A DNA stretch of 64,000 bases. Source: Kineothrix sp. IPX-CK (lineage in GTDB: Bacteria; Bacillota; Clostridia; Lachnospirales; Lachnospiraceae). The stretch is taken from the NCBI RefSeq assembly GCF_039134705.1, contig NZ_CP146256.1, positions 4,650,001 through 4,714,000 on the forward strand. The letters run 5' to 3'. The notes under the pieces were generated by a model, which was not told where the DNA came from, did not search any database, and saw only the letters and a program-made list of their open reading frames with translations. How positions within the stretch are numbered: position 1 is the stretch's first letter; each line of letters starts with the position of its first letter. The position numbers and the translations under genes are program-made. Shown here piece after piece: positions 49,370 through 59,342 of the stretch.

Positions 49370-50764
49370 TCATTTCACCACATGAATCGCCTTACCGCAG
49401 CTTTTAATTACAGCTTTATACCAAAGAGCGGAATCTTTAAGTGTCCGTTTCTGCGTGGTGTAGTCCACGTGGATGAGTCCGAATCTTTCCGTATACCCGT
49501 TGGACCATTCATAGTTATCGAGGAGCGACCATGCGAAATAGCCAAGGATGGGAATTCCTGCATCTATGGCTTTTTCCAGCTCCAATAAATAGCGCTGGAG
49601 AAAATCGATCCGAAGAGGATCGTGCACTTTTCCGTCAAGACTTACCCAATCCGCCATAGAAGCTCCGTTTTCCGTAATGATGATCGGTACCCGGTATCTT
49701 TCATATATAAACTCCGGCATATATCTGAGAATACGGGGGGTTACTTCCCACTTGAACGCCGTTAAGTCCGCACCCAGGTGATGAGGTGTACGCTGCGGCT
49801 CTCCGTCACTTCCGCATTGTATTTCCTGTCCCGTATAGAAGTTGCAGCCTAAGAAATCCAATGGCTGTGATATCAGCTCCATATCGCCCGGAGCGATCAT
49901 TTCTTTTGGAAAATCGTCTCCGAAGACTTCCACAACATCTTTTGGATATTCTCCTTTAAAAACAGGATCAAGCCATAAAGCGCTGCACCAGAAATTGCGC
50001 TCTTTGCAGGCAAAAGCTGCTTTCCCGGCTGCTGCGATATCTTCCTTATTATCTGTTGCAGGATAGAAAGCAGAAGGATTGGGGGCCATGCCTACGAAAG
50101 GCTTCTTTTTTGCATATTCGCGAATAACTTTAACTGCCTTACCATGGGCTTTCAATAGGTTATGGATGAGCTGAAAGGCCTGTCTGTCCGTCACCCGCAG
50201 CTTCGGAGCGCATTCTCCGTCTATGTGTCCGATAACGATGTGGCATTGAGGTTCGTTCAAAGTCATCCAATAGCTCACGCGGTCGGAAAAGCGCTCCACG
50301 GCCACACGAACATATTCCGCAAATATATCCGGCAAAGCGGGATTCGCCCAGCCGCCGATATCTTGCAGTGCCTGCGGAAAGTCCCAGTGAAACAGCGTAA
50401 CGCAAGGCTCAATACCGGCTGCCAGCAATTCATCGATCAAGCGGTTATAAAAGGCGATTCCCTGCTCGTTAACCTTCCCTCTGCCCTCCGGCAGTATCCG
50501 GCTCCAACTGATGGAGAATCGATATGCTTTGAGACCCATCTTCTTCATAAGCGCCACATCTTCTTTATACCGGTGATAATGGTCGCAAGCGATTTCCCCG
50601 TTTTCTTTGTTTAAAATATTTGTTTTCTTTCTTAAGGAATCATACCTCGTGTCATGGTCATAAGTATCCCAGATAGAAGGTCCCCGTCCGTCCTCTGCAG
50701 AAGCCCCCTCTATCTGATAAGCCGCAGTAGCGGCTCCCCACATAAAATTTTTAGGAAATGTCAT
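49370..50764 (-). CDS. Beta-glucosidase, glycoside hydrolase family 1
   Basis: 464 residues, the normal GH1 length, with no signal peptide (cytoplasmic). N-terminal signature FPKNFMWGAATAAYQIEGAS; acid/base Glu171 in WMTLNEPQC; nucleophile Glu in IIITENGAS near residue 370; the GH1 glycone residues TLFHWDFPQAL are present. It hydrolyses beta-linked di- or oligosaccharides (possibly phosphorylated; 6-phospho specificity is not evident). It starts 40 bases after the LplC-like permease gene on the same strand, so it is likely in the operon and acts on the imported sugar. Confidence 0.93.
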   Translation of the reverse strand: MTFPKNFMWGAATAAYQIEGASAEDGRGPSIWDTYDHDTRYDSLRKKTNILNKENGEIACDHYHRYKEDVALMKKMGLKAYRFSISWSRILPEGRGKVNEQGIAFYNRLIDELLAAGIEPCVTLFHWDFPQALQDIGGWANPALPDIFAEYVRVAVERFSDRVSYWMTLNEPQCHIVIGHIDGECAPKLRVTDRQAFQLIHNLLKAHGKAVKVIREYAKKKPFVGMAPNPSAFYPATDNKEDIAAAGKAAFACKERNFWCSALWLDPVFKGEYPKDVVEVFGDDFPKEMIAPGDMELISQPLDFLGCNFYTGQEIQCGSDGEPQRTPHHLGADLTAFKWEVTPRILRYMPEFIYERYRVPIIITENGASMADWVSLDGKVHDPLRIDFLQRYLLELEKAIDAGIPILGYFAWSLLDNYEWSNGYTERFGLIHVDYTTQKRTLKDSALWYKAVIKSCGKAIHVVK

Positions 50765-50803
50765 AATCTTTCCGGCAAGTGCCGTCCTCCTTTTTCTTAT
50801 TTG

Positions 50804-51682
50804 TCATCCTTTTACTGCTCCGATAACGATGCCCTTTACAAAATACTTCTGGAAAAATGGATAGATTAAAAGTACCGGTAATGCCCCGACCACCGCCACC
50901 GCCATACGTATGGAAGTAGAAGGCATCTGCATAGTGGTCGCTCCTGAGGAGGAGGCGTTCTTTATCATCTCCACATTATCCAGCATTTTCTTTAACAATA
51001 CCTGAATGCTGAAGTATTTATCATTAGTAACATAATAAAGACCATTCAGCCAGTCGTTCCAGTAGCTTAGACCTATAAGCAAGGTCAGGGTAGCAATAAT
51101 GGGCTTGGACATGGGAAGCACTATTTGCAGCAAGATCCGAAATTCTCCGGCTCCGTCCGCTTTTGCCGCCTCTATGACCTCCTCCGGGATGTTGGTCGTT
51201 AAATAAGAGCGCATCATAATTACGTTGAATGCATTTAACAGCAGGCCCGGCACAATCAGCGCCCATAAAGTGTTCTTTATGTGAAAGGTCTGAGTCCACA
51301 TGATATAGGTCGGTACAAGACCGCCGTTAAACAGCATGGTAAAAAATATAAAAAAAGCAAAAATGTTTCTTCCCGGCATACTTTTTCTCGACAACGGATA
51401 AGCGAACAGCGTTGTAAGAACGAGGCTTGTAAGGGTCCCCAAAAAGGTTACCAGAATCGATATCCCATATCCTCTGAAAATGGATTTGGAGCCGAAAACC
51501 AAATACTTGTAGGCTGACAAATCGAAGACTTTCGGGAAAAAGGAATATCCGTATTTTACCAGTGTACCGTCCGCCGTCAAGGAAGAGCTGATGAGCAGAA
51601 GAAAGGGAAGGACACAGGCAAGGCATAAAATTACCATAACAGTATTTACAGCATATTGAAATCCCCTATCATGATTAACCAT
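50804..51682 (-). CDS. Carbohydrate ABC transporter permease, LplC-like
   Basis: 292 residues, six membrane segments. Start region YAVNTVMVILCLACVLPFLL; the EAA loop EEVIEAAKADGAGEFRILLQ (about 180-200) contacts the ATPase; PLSKPIIATL-type ending (PMSKPIIATLTLLIGLSYWN) and C-terminal FFQKYFVKGIVIGAVKG are family signatures. It pairs with the LplB-like permease. The ATPase is not in the operon; these systems use a shared MsmK-type ATPase elsewhere, which is established for the family. AGGAGGAAA precedes the ATG. Confidence 0.95.
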   Translation of the reverse strand: MVNHDRGFQYAVNTVMVILCLACVLPFLLLISSSLTADGTLVKYGYSFFPKVFDLSAYKYLVFGSKSIFRGYGISILVTFLGTLTSLVLTTLFAYPLSRKSMPGRNIFAFFIFFTMLFNGGLVPTYIMWTQTFHIKNTLWALIVPGLLLNAFNVIMMRSYLTTNIPEEVIEAAKADGAGEFRILLQIVLPMSKPIIATLTLLIGLSYWNDWLNGLYYVTNDKYFSIQVLLKKMLDNVEMIKNASSSGATTMQMPSTSIRMAVAVVGALPVLLIYPFFQKYFVKGIVIGAVKG

Positions 51683-51694
51683 ATCTTTTTCCTC

Positions 51695-52630
51695 CTAAAA
51701 CAGTGCGTTTTCTTTACTTATTTTTCTGACTACATAGTTAGCAGTCAATACCAGAATAAAGCCTACAAGCGATTGATATAGGCCCGCCGCCGCCGACATG
51801 CCAATATTATTCGTTTGAGTCAGACCCCGGTATACATATGTATCTATCGTATTGGTTACATCGATCAGGGAACCGCTGTTCATGGGTACTTGGTAAAAGA
51901 GTCCGAAGTCAGAATAGAAGATTCTGCCGATTGCCATTAAAGTCAGCGTAATAATCGTTGTTTTCAGCCCCGGCAGAGTTATATATTTCACCTGCTGCCA
52001 TCTGCTTGCTCCGTCGATCATGGCGGCTTCATAATAACCTTTGTCGATACCGATTAAAGTAGCGTAATAAATAATACAGTTATAACCAAAGCCTTTCCAT
52101 AAATTGACTAATATCAATATAAAGGGCCAGTATTTTTCTTCGGAATACCAGGATATGATATCAAGGCCCAAGGGTTTTAATATGGAATTGTTGATAAAGC
52201 CGTTCTGTGTATTTAAAAAGCCGTATACTACATAGCTGACTACTACCGTAGAAATTAAATAGGGTATGAGTATCAAAGTCTGATATGTCTTTTTGGCCTT
52301 TTCATTTCTTATTTCATTTAGCAGTATTGCAATGAGGATGGCAACTACTGTTCCGAGTATGATAAAAACGGCATTGTAACCGAGGGTATTTCTTGTTATC
52401 GTCCATGCGTCTTTAGTTTTAAAAAGGAACTCGAAGTTCTTAAAGCCTATATTCGGACTGTCATATACGCCCTTTTTAAGATCATACTTTTTAAAGGCTA
52501 ATACGATACCCGACATTGGGATATAATTATTGATGAACAGATAAATAATTCCCGGCAGCATCATGAGATACAGGGGTAAAAATTTCTTGATTTTTTTCCA
52601 TTCTATTTTTTTGCGCTTTGTTGTTTGCAT
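51695..52630 (-). CDS. Carbohydrate ABC transporter permease, LplB-like
   Basis: 311 residues, six membrane segments. Family signatures: PGIIYLFINNYIPMSGIVLA (about 25-45), then EAAMIDGASRWQQVKYITLP (about 200-220; EAA loop). It ends with the LplB-type FILVLTANYVVRKIS. It forms the sugar channel with the LplC-like protein whose gene follows after 12 bases. AAGAGGTAC precedes the ATG. A hairpin region separates it from the binding-protein gene upstream. Confidence 0.95.
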   Translation of the reverse strand: MQTTKRKKIEWKKIKKFLPLYLMMLPGIIYLFINNYIPMSGIVLAFKKYDLKKGVYDSPNIGFKNFEFLFKTKDAWTITRNTLGYNAVFIILGTVVAILIAILLNEIRNEKAKKTYQTLILIPYLISTVVVSYVVYGFLNTQNGFINNSILKPLGLDIISWYSEEKYWPFILILVNLWKGFGYNCIIYYATLIGIDKGYYEAAMIDGASRWQQVKYITLPGLKTTIITLTLMAIGRIFYSDFGLFYQVPMNSGSLIDVTNTIDTYVYRGLTQTNNIGMSAAAGLYQSLVGFILVLTANYVVRKISKENALF

Positions 52631-52665
52631 ATGATTTTGTACCTCTTATATTGGATTTTCGAACA

Positions 52666-52730
52666 GACGAAGAGGATGTCCCCTCCATAAGTTTGAAAAC
52701 TTATGTAATTTTGGAACACCCTCATCCGTT
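52666..52730 (-). terminator. Hairpin between binding-protein and permease genes
   Basis: On the minus strand, GGATGAGGGTGTTCC and GGGGACATCCTCTTCG can pair with a few mismatches around an inner ATAAGTTT/AAACTTAT stem. It is probably a partial terminator or mRNA-stabilising hairpin that favours binding-protein expression. Confidence 0.45.
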
Positions 52731-52745
52731 TTTTCTATCCTATTC

Positions 52746-54284
52746 TTACTTTTCAGCCAGCCAGGCATCGAACTGTGCTTGTTTCTCTGCAATAATCGTA
52801 TCGATTCCCGCCGCCTTCAATTCCTGTGTCATCTCAGGAATCGCTTCGTCAGGGTTTAAGCATCCTGTAATCAATCCGTTCTGATATTTTGCTACTATAT
52901 TGTTGCATGCGGTTACTTCGTTCAATACATTTTCATTATTGAAAAGGAAGCCCTTTGCCGGTGAAGAGTGTGCGGAAGCGTTGAATTCTCCAAGCTGATT
53001 CCATACATCCGCATCGTCGCCTTCCCAAACGTAAGTAATCTGCTCGTTAGGCCATGCCCATCCGACGACGGAATAGTCAGTAGTGGAAGAGTCGATGCCA
53101 TCCGCATAATTGATGATCTTATTCGATTCATCTACAATTTTGTAGTTCTTGCCTTCGATACCGTTAATTAAGAGGTTAGCTACATCTGAGTTCGTATACA
53201 TCAGGTTCAGCATTTGCATAGCTTTGTCGGGTTGTTCGCTGTTTCCGGCAATAGCCCAGCAAGCGTTAACCATAGAAGTGGTGGAATGAGCTGCATAAAG
53301 CTCTACGGCAGCCATTTCTACACCGCATTTTCTCGTTTCCTCAGCCTCAAATCCGGCTTTGATAGGCGTAAAGGTACCGAAACCTACGCCGGAACTGATA
53401 TAAGTAGCATAGCTTTCATCTGTGTTGGCGCCATCGGGCATCATTAAGCCTTCCTGCACCCAGCGGTACATCATATCACAATATTCTTTGAAGCTTTCCG
53501 TTTCGTATAAATTAACGACCTGGGTGCTGTCCTCCAGACAATTTTCCAGGACACCGAGGCTGTCGCTCATAACATCTGCGGACCATGTAGGAAAATTCAT
53601 GCTGCCGCCGTTGGGAACGCAGGGATACATGTCGGGATATGCTTCTTTTACCTTTTGTAAAGCAACCTCGAGTTCTTCGAAGGTGATAGGCTTGCTGTAA
53701 TCGATGCCCAGCTCGTCCGCAATCGCTTTGTTCATTTCAAAGCCTCTTGCCTGAGCCTTATCCTTATTCATGGGAACACCGTAGATACTTCCGTTTACTG
53801 TAGTACAAGCCCAGTCATCCTCGGAAATAGAAGACTGCATGTCCGGTGCGTATTGTGCCAGAAGGTCATCCATAGCTACAATTTCATTACTTGCTACCAT
53901 ACTGGATAGAGTTACCTCCCATGGAAATGCGTAGAATAAATCCAGCTTTTCACCGGATGTAAGAGCCAGATTCAGCTGCTCGGAGGTAACTCCGCGAACC
54001 AGCTCCACATTACAGTTGATCAAGTCTCTCGTAATCTCGCTTACCTTTTCGGATACTTCGGCACAAGCCTCTGTGCTGGCTTCATAGGGTGCATAGATAG
54101 TCACCGTATAAAGATCCTCACTGCTGCCTGCAGCAGCATTTTCTGTTCCTGCAGATGCTTCCTGCGCATTATCTGACGTTTGTCCTGCTGATGTGTCGGT
54201 GCCTGCGGCCGAACCGCATCCGGCGAGGGCTGTGCAGAGCATTGCCGTAGTTAATAATACGGATAATACTTTTTTTGCTTTCAT
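52746..54284 (-). CDS. Carbohydrate ABC substrate-binding lipoprotein with DUF3502-type end
   Basis: 512 residues. Lipoprotein signal MKAKKVLSVLLTTAMLCTAL then AGC (Cys about 23), followed by an Ala/Gly/Ser/Thr linker. The mature chain has an LplA-like layout; the C-terminal stretch KGFLFNNENVLNEVTACNNI and ELKAAGIDTIIAEKQAQFDA matches the DUF3502 pattern I recall from gut Clostridia. It captures an oligosaccharide for the LplB/LplC-like permeases. AAAGGAGGC precedes the ATG. Upstream is the two-component pair that likely controls it. Confidence 0.92.
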   Translation of the reverse strand: MKAKKVLSVLLTTAMLCTALAGCGSAAGTDTSAGQTSDNAQEASAGTENAAAGSSEDLYTVTIYAPYEASTEACAEVSEKVSEITRDLINCNVELVRGVTSEQLNLALTSGEKLDLFYAFPWEVTLSSMVASNEIVAMDDLLAQYAPDMQSSISEDDWACTTVNGSIYGVPMNKDKAQARGFEMNKAIADELGIDYSKPITFEELEVALQKVKEAYPDMYPCVPNGGSMNFPTWSADVMSDSLGVLENCLEDSTQVVNLYETESFKEYCDMMYRWVQEGLMMPDGANTDESYATYISSGVGFGTFTPIKAGFEAEETRKCGVEMAAVELYAAHSTTSMVNACWAIAGNSEQPDKAMQMLNLMYTNSDVANLLINGIEGKNYKIVDESNKIINYADGIDSSTTDYSVVGWAWPNEQITYVWEGDDADVWNQLGEFNASAHSSPAKGFLFNNENVLNEVTACNNIVAKYQNGLITGCLNPDEAIPEMTQELKAAGIDTIIAEKQAQFDAWLAEK

Positions 54285-54393
54285 AACAAGCCTCCTTTGT
54301 TTGATACCTTCATTATAGAAAAGTATATTTCATACAGCCACCTTGCTTGTGTCTTGTTAATATTAAAAAAGTGATATTTTTTCTGCGGGGATG

Positions 54394-54434
54394 ATAAAAA
54401 AGTAACATTTTCAGGCAAGAAATGTTACTTTTTT
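54394..54434 (-). terminator. Terminator after the response-regulator gene
   Basis: AAAAAGTAACATTTTC and GAAATGTTACTTTTTT pair around AGGCAA; on the minus strand it begins right at the stop codon and ends in a T-run. It separates the two-component genes from the binding-protein promoter (about 54300-54390). Confidence 0.82.
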
Positions 54435-56034
54435 ACCTCATTTTCCCGTTTACCTCTCTGTCCTCTAACGGGGAAAGTCCATTCATTTTCTTATAGACCT
54501 GGGCAAAATATGAGAAATTATTGTAGCCAACCTTCATGGTTATCACGCTGATGGGAAGATTGGTGCTTCGCACCAGATCCTTTGCAAGTTCCATTTTTTC
54601 GCTCATGATGTATTCCTTTAAGGACATACCCGTTTCGCTCTTAAAGAGCCGGGAAACATAGTTGGGATTCAGATGTACGAGCTCCGCAATATCTGTACGC
54701 TTGATGTCCATTTCCATATTGCTGCGGATGTATTGCCGGATGGAATCTATCTGGGATTTCTGCTTTTCGTCGGACATGCTCATTTCGTTTAAGTAAGCCA
54801 TAATGTATTTTATGAACCATTTCATGTCTTCCAGAGAGCTGTAAGCACTTAAGGCTCTTTCACGCTGCTCCTCTTCATCGAACATTTCGGAGAGGGTCTT
54901 TCCGTATTTGGCAGCAGCCTGATAAACCAGACTTAGGAAATCCTGATAAAAACATTTCAATATCTCTGAGCTGATTACTTTTTTCTCCGCCATATTTTCT
55001 ATGATTTCCAAAACATCATCACAGATTTTTTCATACAATTCGTTTTGTAGTAAGGGTTCTATGGCTGCAAAGTATTTTCTCACCTGTTCGTAGCCTGCCG
55101 GACTGTTTTTTATGTCATCTGCATCCATAACGGTGTTGCCCTTTGTCACATCCTTCTGCTTAACTATCTCTAGCTGCTCGACGGCAATTCTTATATGAGA
55201 GAGTTTTTCGCATCCTGCAATGTAGCCCCTAACGGTACAGCCATAATATTCTCTGTAAAGCTCGATAAAATGTGCAAGCTGCTGCAGCACGATTTCTTTT
55301 TCAATGGAGTGGGATTCCTTTCTGTAAAAATAAATGATATATTCATTCCTATCCCTGGCATACAGCAGCACACCGTATCCGTAATTATAGAAAAGCTCCT
55401 CCAGAATATTGGTTATGGCATATTTTAACAAATCGCTGTCCCATTCTTTCATCTGGGTATTTTCTTCTTGTATCTGAAGCCATACCACATAGGACTTCTC
55501 ATCCTCCGCAAGAGGAATATTCAGATTTTTCAAGTCGTTCAAAGCCTGCTTCTGCAAGTCGCCCGTTTCCAAAAACATCCTTTGTAAAACAGCGTCCAGT
55601 AAAATATCCCTGCGCTTTTGGAAAAGGTCGCTGCAGTAGGCCATTTCTTCTTTTTTTCTTCGGATTTGTATTTTTCCGATGAGCTTCTCGACAGCCTTTT
55701 CGATTTCCTCATATCTTGCCGGCTGCAGAATATAGTCAAAGCTTCCAAGCTGAATAGCCTCCTTGGCATATATGAAATCAGCATGTGCCGTTAAAAAGAT
55801 ACATTCGATATCGTACTCGTTTCTTCTAACCCAGGAAAAAAGACTTAAACCGTTCTCTACAGGCATTTCTATATCGCAGAGCATGATATCCACCTTCTGG
55901 GACTTGATAATTTCCTTCGCTTCATTAGCGCTGTAAGCTTTAAGTACTTTTTGTATCCCGGTTTTTTTCCAGTCGATACCGAATATCAGTCCGCTGACTA
56001 CGCTGATTTGGTCGTCGATAATTAAAATGGTCAT
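54433..56034 (-). CDS. AraC-type response regulator (YesN-like)
   Basis: 533 residues from ATG 56034, overlapping the histidine kinase stop (ATGA). Receiver domain (1-120): acidic pocket Asp7-Asp8 in MTILIIDDQ and phospho-acceptor Asp54 in MLCDIEMPVE. A long linker follows, and a C-terminal AraC double HTH (about 430-530) with RTDIAELVHLNPNYVSRLFK and SVITMKVGYNNFSYFAQVYK. It activates nearby carbohydrate uptake genes when phosphorylated by the kinase encoded upstream; that role is typical of YesN/YesM and inferred here. Confidence 0.94.
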   Translation of the reverse strand: MTILIIDDQISVVSGLIFGIDWKKTGIQKVLKAYSANEAKEIIKSQKVDIMLCDIEMPVENGLSLFSWVRRNEYDIECIFLTAHADFIYAKEAIQLGSFDYILQPARYEEIEKAVEKLIGKIQIRRKKEEMAYCSDLFQKRRDILLDAVLQRMFLETGDLQKQALNDLKNLNIPLAEDEKSYVVWLQIQEENTQMKEWDSDLLKYAITNILEELFYNYGYGVLLYARDRNEYIIYFYRKESHSIEKEIVLQQLAHFIELYREYYGCTVRGYIAGCEKLSHIRIAVEQLEIVKQKDVTKGNTVMDADDIKNSPAGYEQVRKYFAAIEPLLQNELYEKICDDVLEIIENMAEKKVISSEILKCFYQDFLSLVYQAAAKYGKTLSEMFDEEEQRERALSAYSSLEDMKWFIKYIMAYLNEMSMSDEKQKSQIDSIRQYIRSNMEMDIKRTDIAELVHLNPNYVSRLFKSETGMSLKEYIMSEKMELAKDLVRSTNLPISVITMKVGYNNFSYFAQVYKKMNGLSPLEDREVNGKMR

Positions 56035-57740
56035 TTTCCTTCCTCCTGTTCTATCGGAATATATAGCTCCACACATGCACCGTTAGAATTGCTGCAAAGA
56101 ATCGTTCCTTCTTTGCCGTAAAACATTTCAAAACGCTTTTCGATATTTTTGATTCCTATATGTTCCTTCCCGTCTGCTCCGTAATCTTCCCCGAAAAGGT
56201 TGGGAAGTTCTTCTCCGAAGCCGGGCCCGTTGTCCAGAATAGTAATGCAGACATAGGAGTTTTTTTCTCCCGTAAGTGTTGTGGCACGTATGGAAAGCAT
56301 CAGCTTTTTATCTGACTGAGCGCCATGCTTTACAGAGTTTTCTATAAATGTAATGATCGATAAAGGAGGAATAAGAAATTCTAACAGCCCTTCATCAATA
56401 TCTATCCGGCATTCCGGAGGCTCGGACTGACACATCTGCTGTAATGCCACATAGTTCTTGACACCCTCTATTTCCTCTCCCAGTGTGATGAAAGCCGGAT
56501 TGCTCTTGAACATACTGCGAAGATACTTAGATAAAATGATAATCATTTCCTGAATTTTTTCAAAATCCTTTTGTTCAGCCAAGGCATATATGTTTTTGAG
56601 ACAATTTAGGAAAAAGTGAGGCCTGATTTGTATTTGCAGATATTGCATCTGTACGTTCTTAAGCTGAATCTCCCTCTCATATGCGTTGATTTTCAGTTCA
56701 TTGATCTTATCTACCATAACATTGAAGCTGTTTTTCATCTGGAGAAATTCTTCGATATGGTATTCCTCCTCCATCCGGGCATCCGTCTGTCCCTCCCCTA
56801 TGGACTTCATGGTGGCAATGAGCGTTTCCAACGGATCAAAAAGCTTCCTTCTCATGTAGAAGAAGCCGAAAGGGATTGCCAGCGCGATGATCAAGGTCAG
56901 CACCAGCAGCAATATTTGTACGTAATCCAGATATTGAAAGGCACCTTTATAAGGGCTTATATAATATTGCATAATGCCGGCATAGGGAAAATCCTTTTCC
57001 ACCAGCATATATTTTTCACCGTTTGCATAAGCAATATAATAGTTTTTGTTCGTCCGCTCCAAAGGAATCTGATGTTCGTCCATGAAGGCGTTCATGGTCA
57101 AGGGCACGTTGTCCTCTCTGGCATAGACCAGATAACCGTCCAGAGTTTCATCCTTTTCATGCTGGGGCGTGGTTATAAGGGAAAAGTCCAGCACGATTAC
57201 CGCATAATTATGATTATTTTTCAGGATCCGGAGCAAGTAATTTCTTCCCTCCAGCTGTATCAACTGCCAGCCCTTTTTATTGCACTGCGCATCATTAAGG
57301 ATCTGAGAAGAAATCGTTTCTTCCAGCTCCTTTTTCTCGAAATAGGTGTAATTTCCTGATTCCGCATAGACCATTCTGAAAATGCCGTTGTAAGGAGAAT
57401 TAATGCCCAAAGCACCTAACCCCGCTAACTGTGAATTTACCATTGCGCGATAATCCGCGGCTATTGCATCGCAACACAAATAAGCCTCCAGATAGCTGGT
57501 GGCATAATTCAGCTGTAACATATCCGCGTCGTTGGCCAATAGGTTAGCCATGGAATAACTGATATATTCGATATCCTTTGCCACAGGCTTCTCATAAATA
57601 GATAAAATATCCAAATTATTGGAGGCGACCTGATTGTTCAGGATACGCAGCGTATATACGTTGTAGGCGAATAATACGGATAAAAGCGGCACGATAATCA
57701 AGAACATCCATAATAATATTTTTGATTGCAGCTTACTCAT
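56031..57740 (-). CDS. Sensor histidine kinase (YesM-like)
   Basis: 569 residues. Membrane helices at about 8-28 and 280-303 bracket an exterior sensor domain of about 250 residues. HAMP (about 304-355), then the His_kinase box with phospho-His in QIRPHFFLNCLKNIYALAEQ (about 375-395), N-box ITFIENSVKHGAQ and G-box ILDNGPGFGEEL. It likely senses a carbohydrate or its binding protein at the cell surface and phosphorylates the AraC-type regulator downstream (4-base overlap). Confidence 0.94.
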   Translation of the reverse strand: MSKLQSKILLWMFLIIVPLLSVLFAYNVYTLRILNNQVASNNLDILSIYEKPVAKDIEYISYSMANLLANDADMLQLNYATSYLEAYLCCDAIAADYRAMVNSQLAGLGALGINSPYNGIFRMVYAESGNYTYFEKKELEETISSQILNDAQCNKKGWQLIQLEGRNYLLRILKNNHNYAVIVLDFSLITTPQHEKDETLDGYLVYAREDNVPLTMNAFMDEHQIPLERTNKNYYIAYANGEKYMLVEKDFPYAGIMQYYISPYKGAFQYLDYVQILLLVLTLIIALAIPFGFFYMRRKLFDPLETLIATMKSIGEGQTDARMEEEYHIEEFLQMKNSFNVMVDKINELKINAYEREIQLKNVQMQYLQIQIRPHFFLNCLKNIYALAEQKDFEKIQEMIIILSKYLRSMFKSNPAFITLGEEIEGVKNYVALQQMCQSEPPECRIDIDEGLLEFLIPPLSIITFIENSVKHGAQSDKKLMLSIRATTLTGEKNSYVCITILDNGPGFGEELPNLFGEDYGADGKEHIGIKNIEKRFEMFYGKEGTILCSNSNGACVELYIPIEQEEGK

Positions 57741-57784
57741 ATCTGACCTCCAATTTAAAGGGGAATTTGGCTGTGAACAGTAGC

Positions 57785-57822
57785 AGCAAAATGACTATGT
57801 CTTATCGTAACATAGTCATCCC
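57785..57822 (-). terminator. Terminator after the enolase-superfamily gene
   Basis: ATGACTATG (57791-57799) and CATAGTCAT (57811-57819) form a 9-bp stem; on the minus strand it is followed by TTTTGC. It separates the gene from the histidine kinase. Confidence 0.55.
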
Positions 57823-57862
57823 CTTGAATATACGTTATTTATATGGTAATTACCGGAAGCTT

Positions 57863-59077
57863 CTACGGTCTGACCGCCGTTCCGTCCTGCAGGCGGCTGT
57901 AGAGCCAGCTGAAATCCATAGAAACAGGCGGATATTTATCCGCGGCTTTCTCATCTATTTCCACACCGATTCCCGGCGCTTCGCTCACATAGGCATAGCC
58001 TCTCCTGATTTCGGGGCAGCCCGGAAAGACCTCTCGCTCTTTTTCAGAAAAACCGGCATATTCCTGTATTCCGAAATTAGTGACTGCAGTATCGATATGC
58101 ATGCCTGCGGCGGCACCTATGGGGGACATGTCATTAGGACCATGCCACGCTGTCTTCACCTGATAGGCTTCACAGAAATGAGCCAGCTTTATCGCCGGAG
58201 TGATACCCCCGATATCGCTTAAATGTACTCTTATAAAATCAATCCAATGATTCTGGACAAGAGCCTTCCAGTCGTTGGGCGCCGTAAAAAGCTCTCCCAT
58301 GGCAAGAGGTGTTACGGTATGTTCTCTCAATATTCTAAAGCTGTCCGACTGCTCCGGCGAAAGTGCATCCTCCAAAAAGAACAGATGATACGGTTCAAGA
58401 TCCTTTGCCAGCCGCATGCTTTCTGCCAAAGTAAGCCTCTCATGTACATCGTGCATCAGCTCCAGGTCTTCTCCGAAATCGATACGTATTTTTTCAAATA
58501 AAGAAATCACGGAACGGGTATATTGCCCCGGATGATAATAGGCGCCTTCAGGAGCGTCATCGGGCTTGCACAGCCATTGGCCCACCTGTCCGGCATTCCC
58601 CCCATACAATCCCATATGGCAGCGTATGTAGCGATATCCGTCCTGGATATATTGCCGGATACATTCCTCTACTTCCTCCAGGCAGTTGCCGTCCGCATGG
58701 CGGTACAGAGCCACTCCCGTTCTTGTTTTGCCGCCGAGGAGAGCGTACAGAGGCATTCCTGCCAGCTTTCCCTTAATATCCCACAGGGCCTCATCGATGC
58801 CGGATATGGCATTGTTCAGAACGGGACCGTTTCTCCAATAGGAGCTGCCCATCATCGTCTGCCATATGTCCTCTATGTTGTGGACCGATTTATTTTTCAG
58901 CATCGGCGCCAAATATTCCTCAATAGCCGTTACCACAGCCTTATAGCGCCACGTGAAGGTTGCGCATCCATATCCGCAAAGTCCCGGCTGATTGGTCACC
59001 ACCTTTACCGCTACCAGATTGATATTGTTTGGAGCGGTCACGATGACTTGTATATCTTCAATTTTTACATCATTCAT
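57863..59077 (-). CDS. Mandelate racemase/enolase-superfamily dehydratase (ManD/RspA-like)
   Basis: 404 residues from ATG 59077, which lies 8 bases after AAAGGTG; ATG 59083 is only two bases from it. ManD-like features: N-terminal capping domain; metal ligands Asp in ELMHDVHERL, Glu in FFLEDALSPEQ and Glu in LAMGELFTAPN; catalytic His in HDVHERL and in KTAWHGPNDMSPIGAAAG; Tyr/Arg in VALYRHADGN. Family members dehydrate D-mannonate or D-gluconate, though many RspA-like ones have low activity or unknown substrates. It probably breaks down sugar acids from the same uptake locus. It is a separate transcription unit. Confidence 0.9.
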   Translation of the reverse strand: MNDVKIEDIQVIVTAPNNINLVAVKVVTNQPGLCGYGCATFTWRYKAVVTAIEEYLAPMLKNKSVHNIEDIWQTMMGSSYWRNGPVLNNAISGIDEALWDIKGKLAGMPLYALLGGKTRTGVALYRHADGNCLEEVEECIRQYIQDGYRYIRCHMGLYGGNAGQVGQWLCKPDDAPEGAYYHPGQYTRSVISLFEKIRIDFGEDLELMHDVHERLTLAESMRLAKDLEPYHLFFLEDALSPEQSDSFRILREHTVTPLAMGELFTAPNDWKALVQNHWIDFIRVHLSDIGGITPAIKLAHFCEAYQVKTAWHGPNDMSPIGAAAGMHIDTAVTNFGIQEYAGFSEKEREVFPGCPEIRRGYAYVSEAPGIGVEIDEKAADKYPPVSMDFSWLYSRLQDGTAVRP

Positions 59078-59305
59078 AATCATAACACCTTTCCGCAAAT
59101 TTCTGCATGATTTTATAAAATATTATATAAAGTAGCGGAAAGGTTTTCTGCTAAAATTGTTACCGATTTTAATAAAAATGTGACATTATCCTCTTCCGGG
59201 TCGGTAGAATTTAATCAAATAGCCTCTTTTATTTTGCTTCACGATAAACCTATCGTTATATCGATGGCGGGCTAATATTAGAGGAATTTTAGAGGAAGTA
59301 AATGC

Positions 59306-59311
59306 TATAAT
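59306..59311 (+). promoter_or_regulatory. Extended -10 promoter element of the lipoprotein gene
   Basis: TGCTATAAT, an extended -10 of TATAAT at 59306-59311; no clear -35. It is 32 bases upstream of the lipoprotein ATG. Confidence 0.5.
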
Positions 59312-59342
59312 TGGCGCAACAAACCAAGGGAGGTATTTTAGT

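Noticed and set aside
56616..57359. A 247-codon rightward frame inside the histidine kinase gene
   Set aside because: It is antisense to conserved HAMP and kinase motifs and lacks a ribosome site or known domain.
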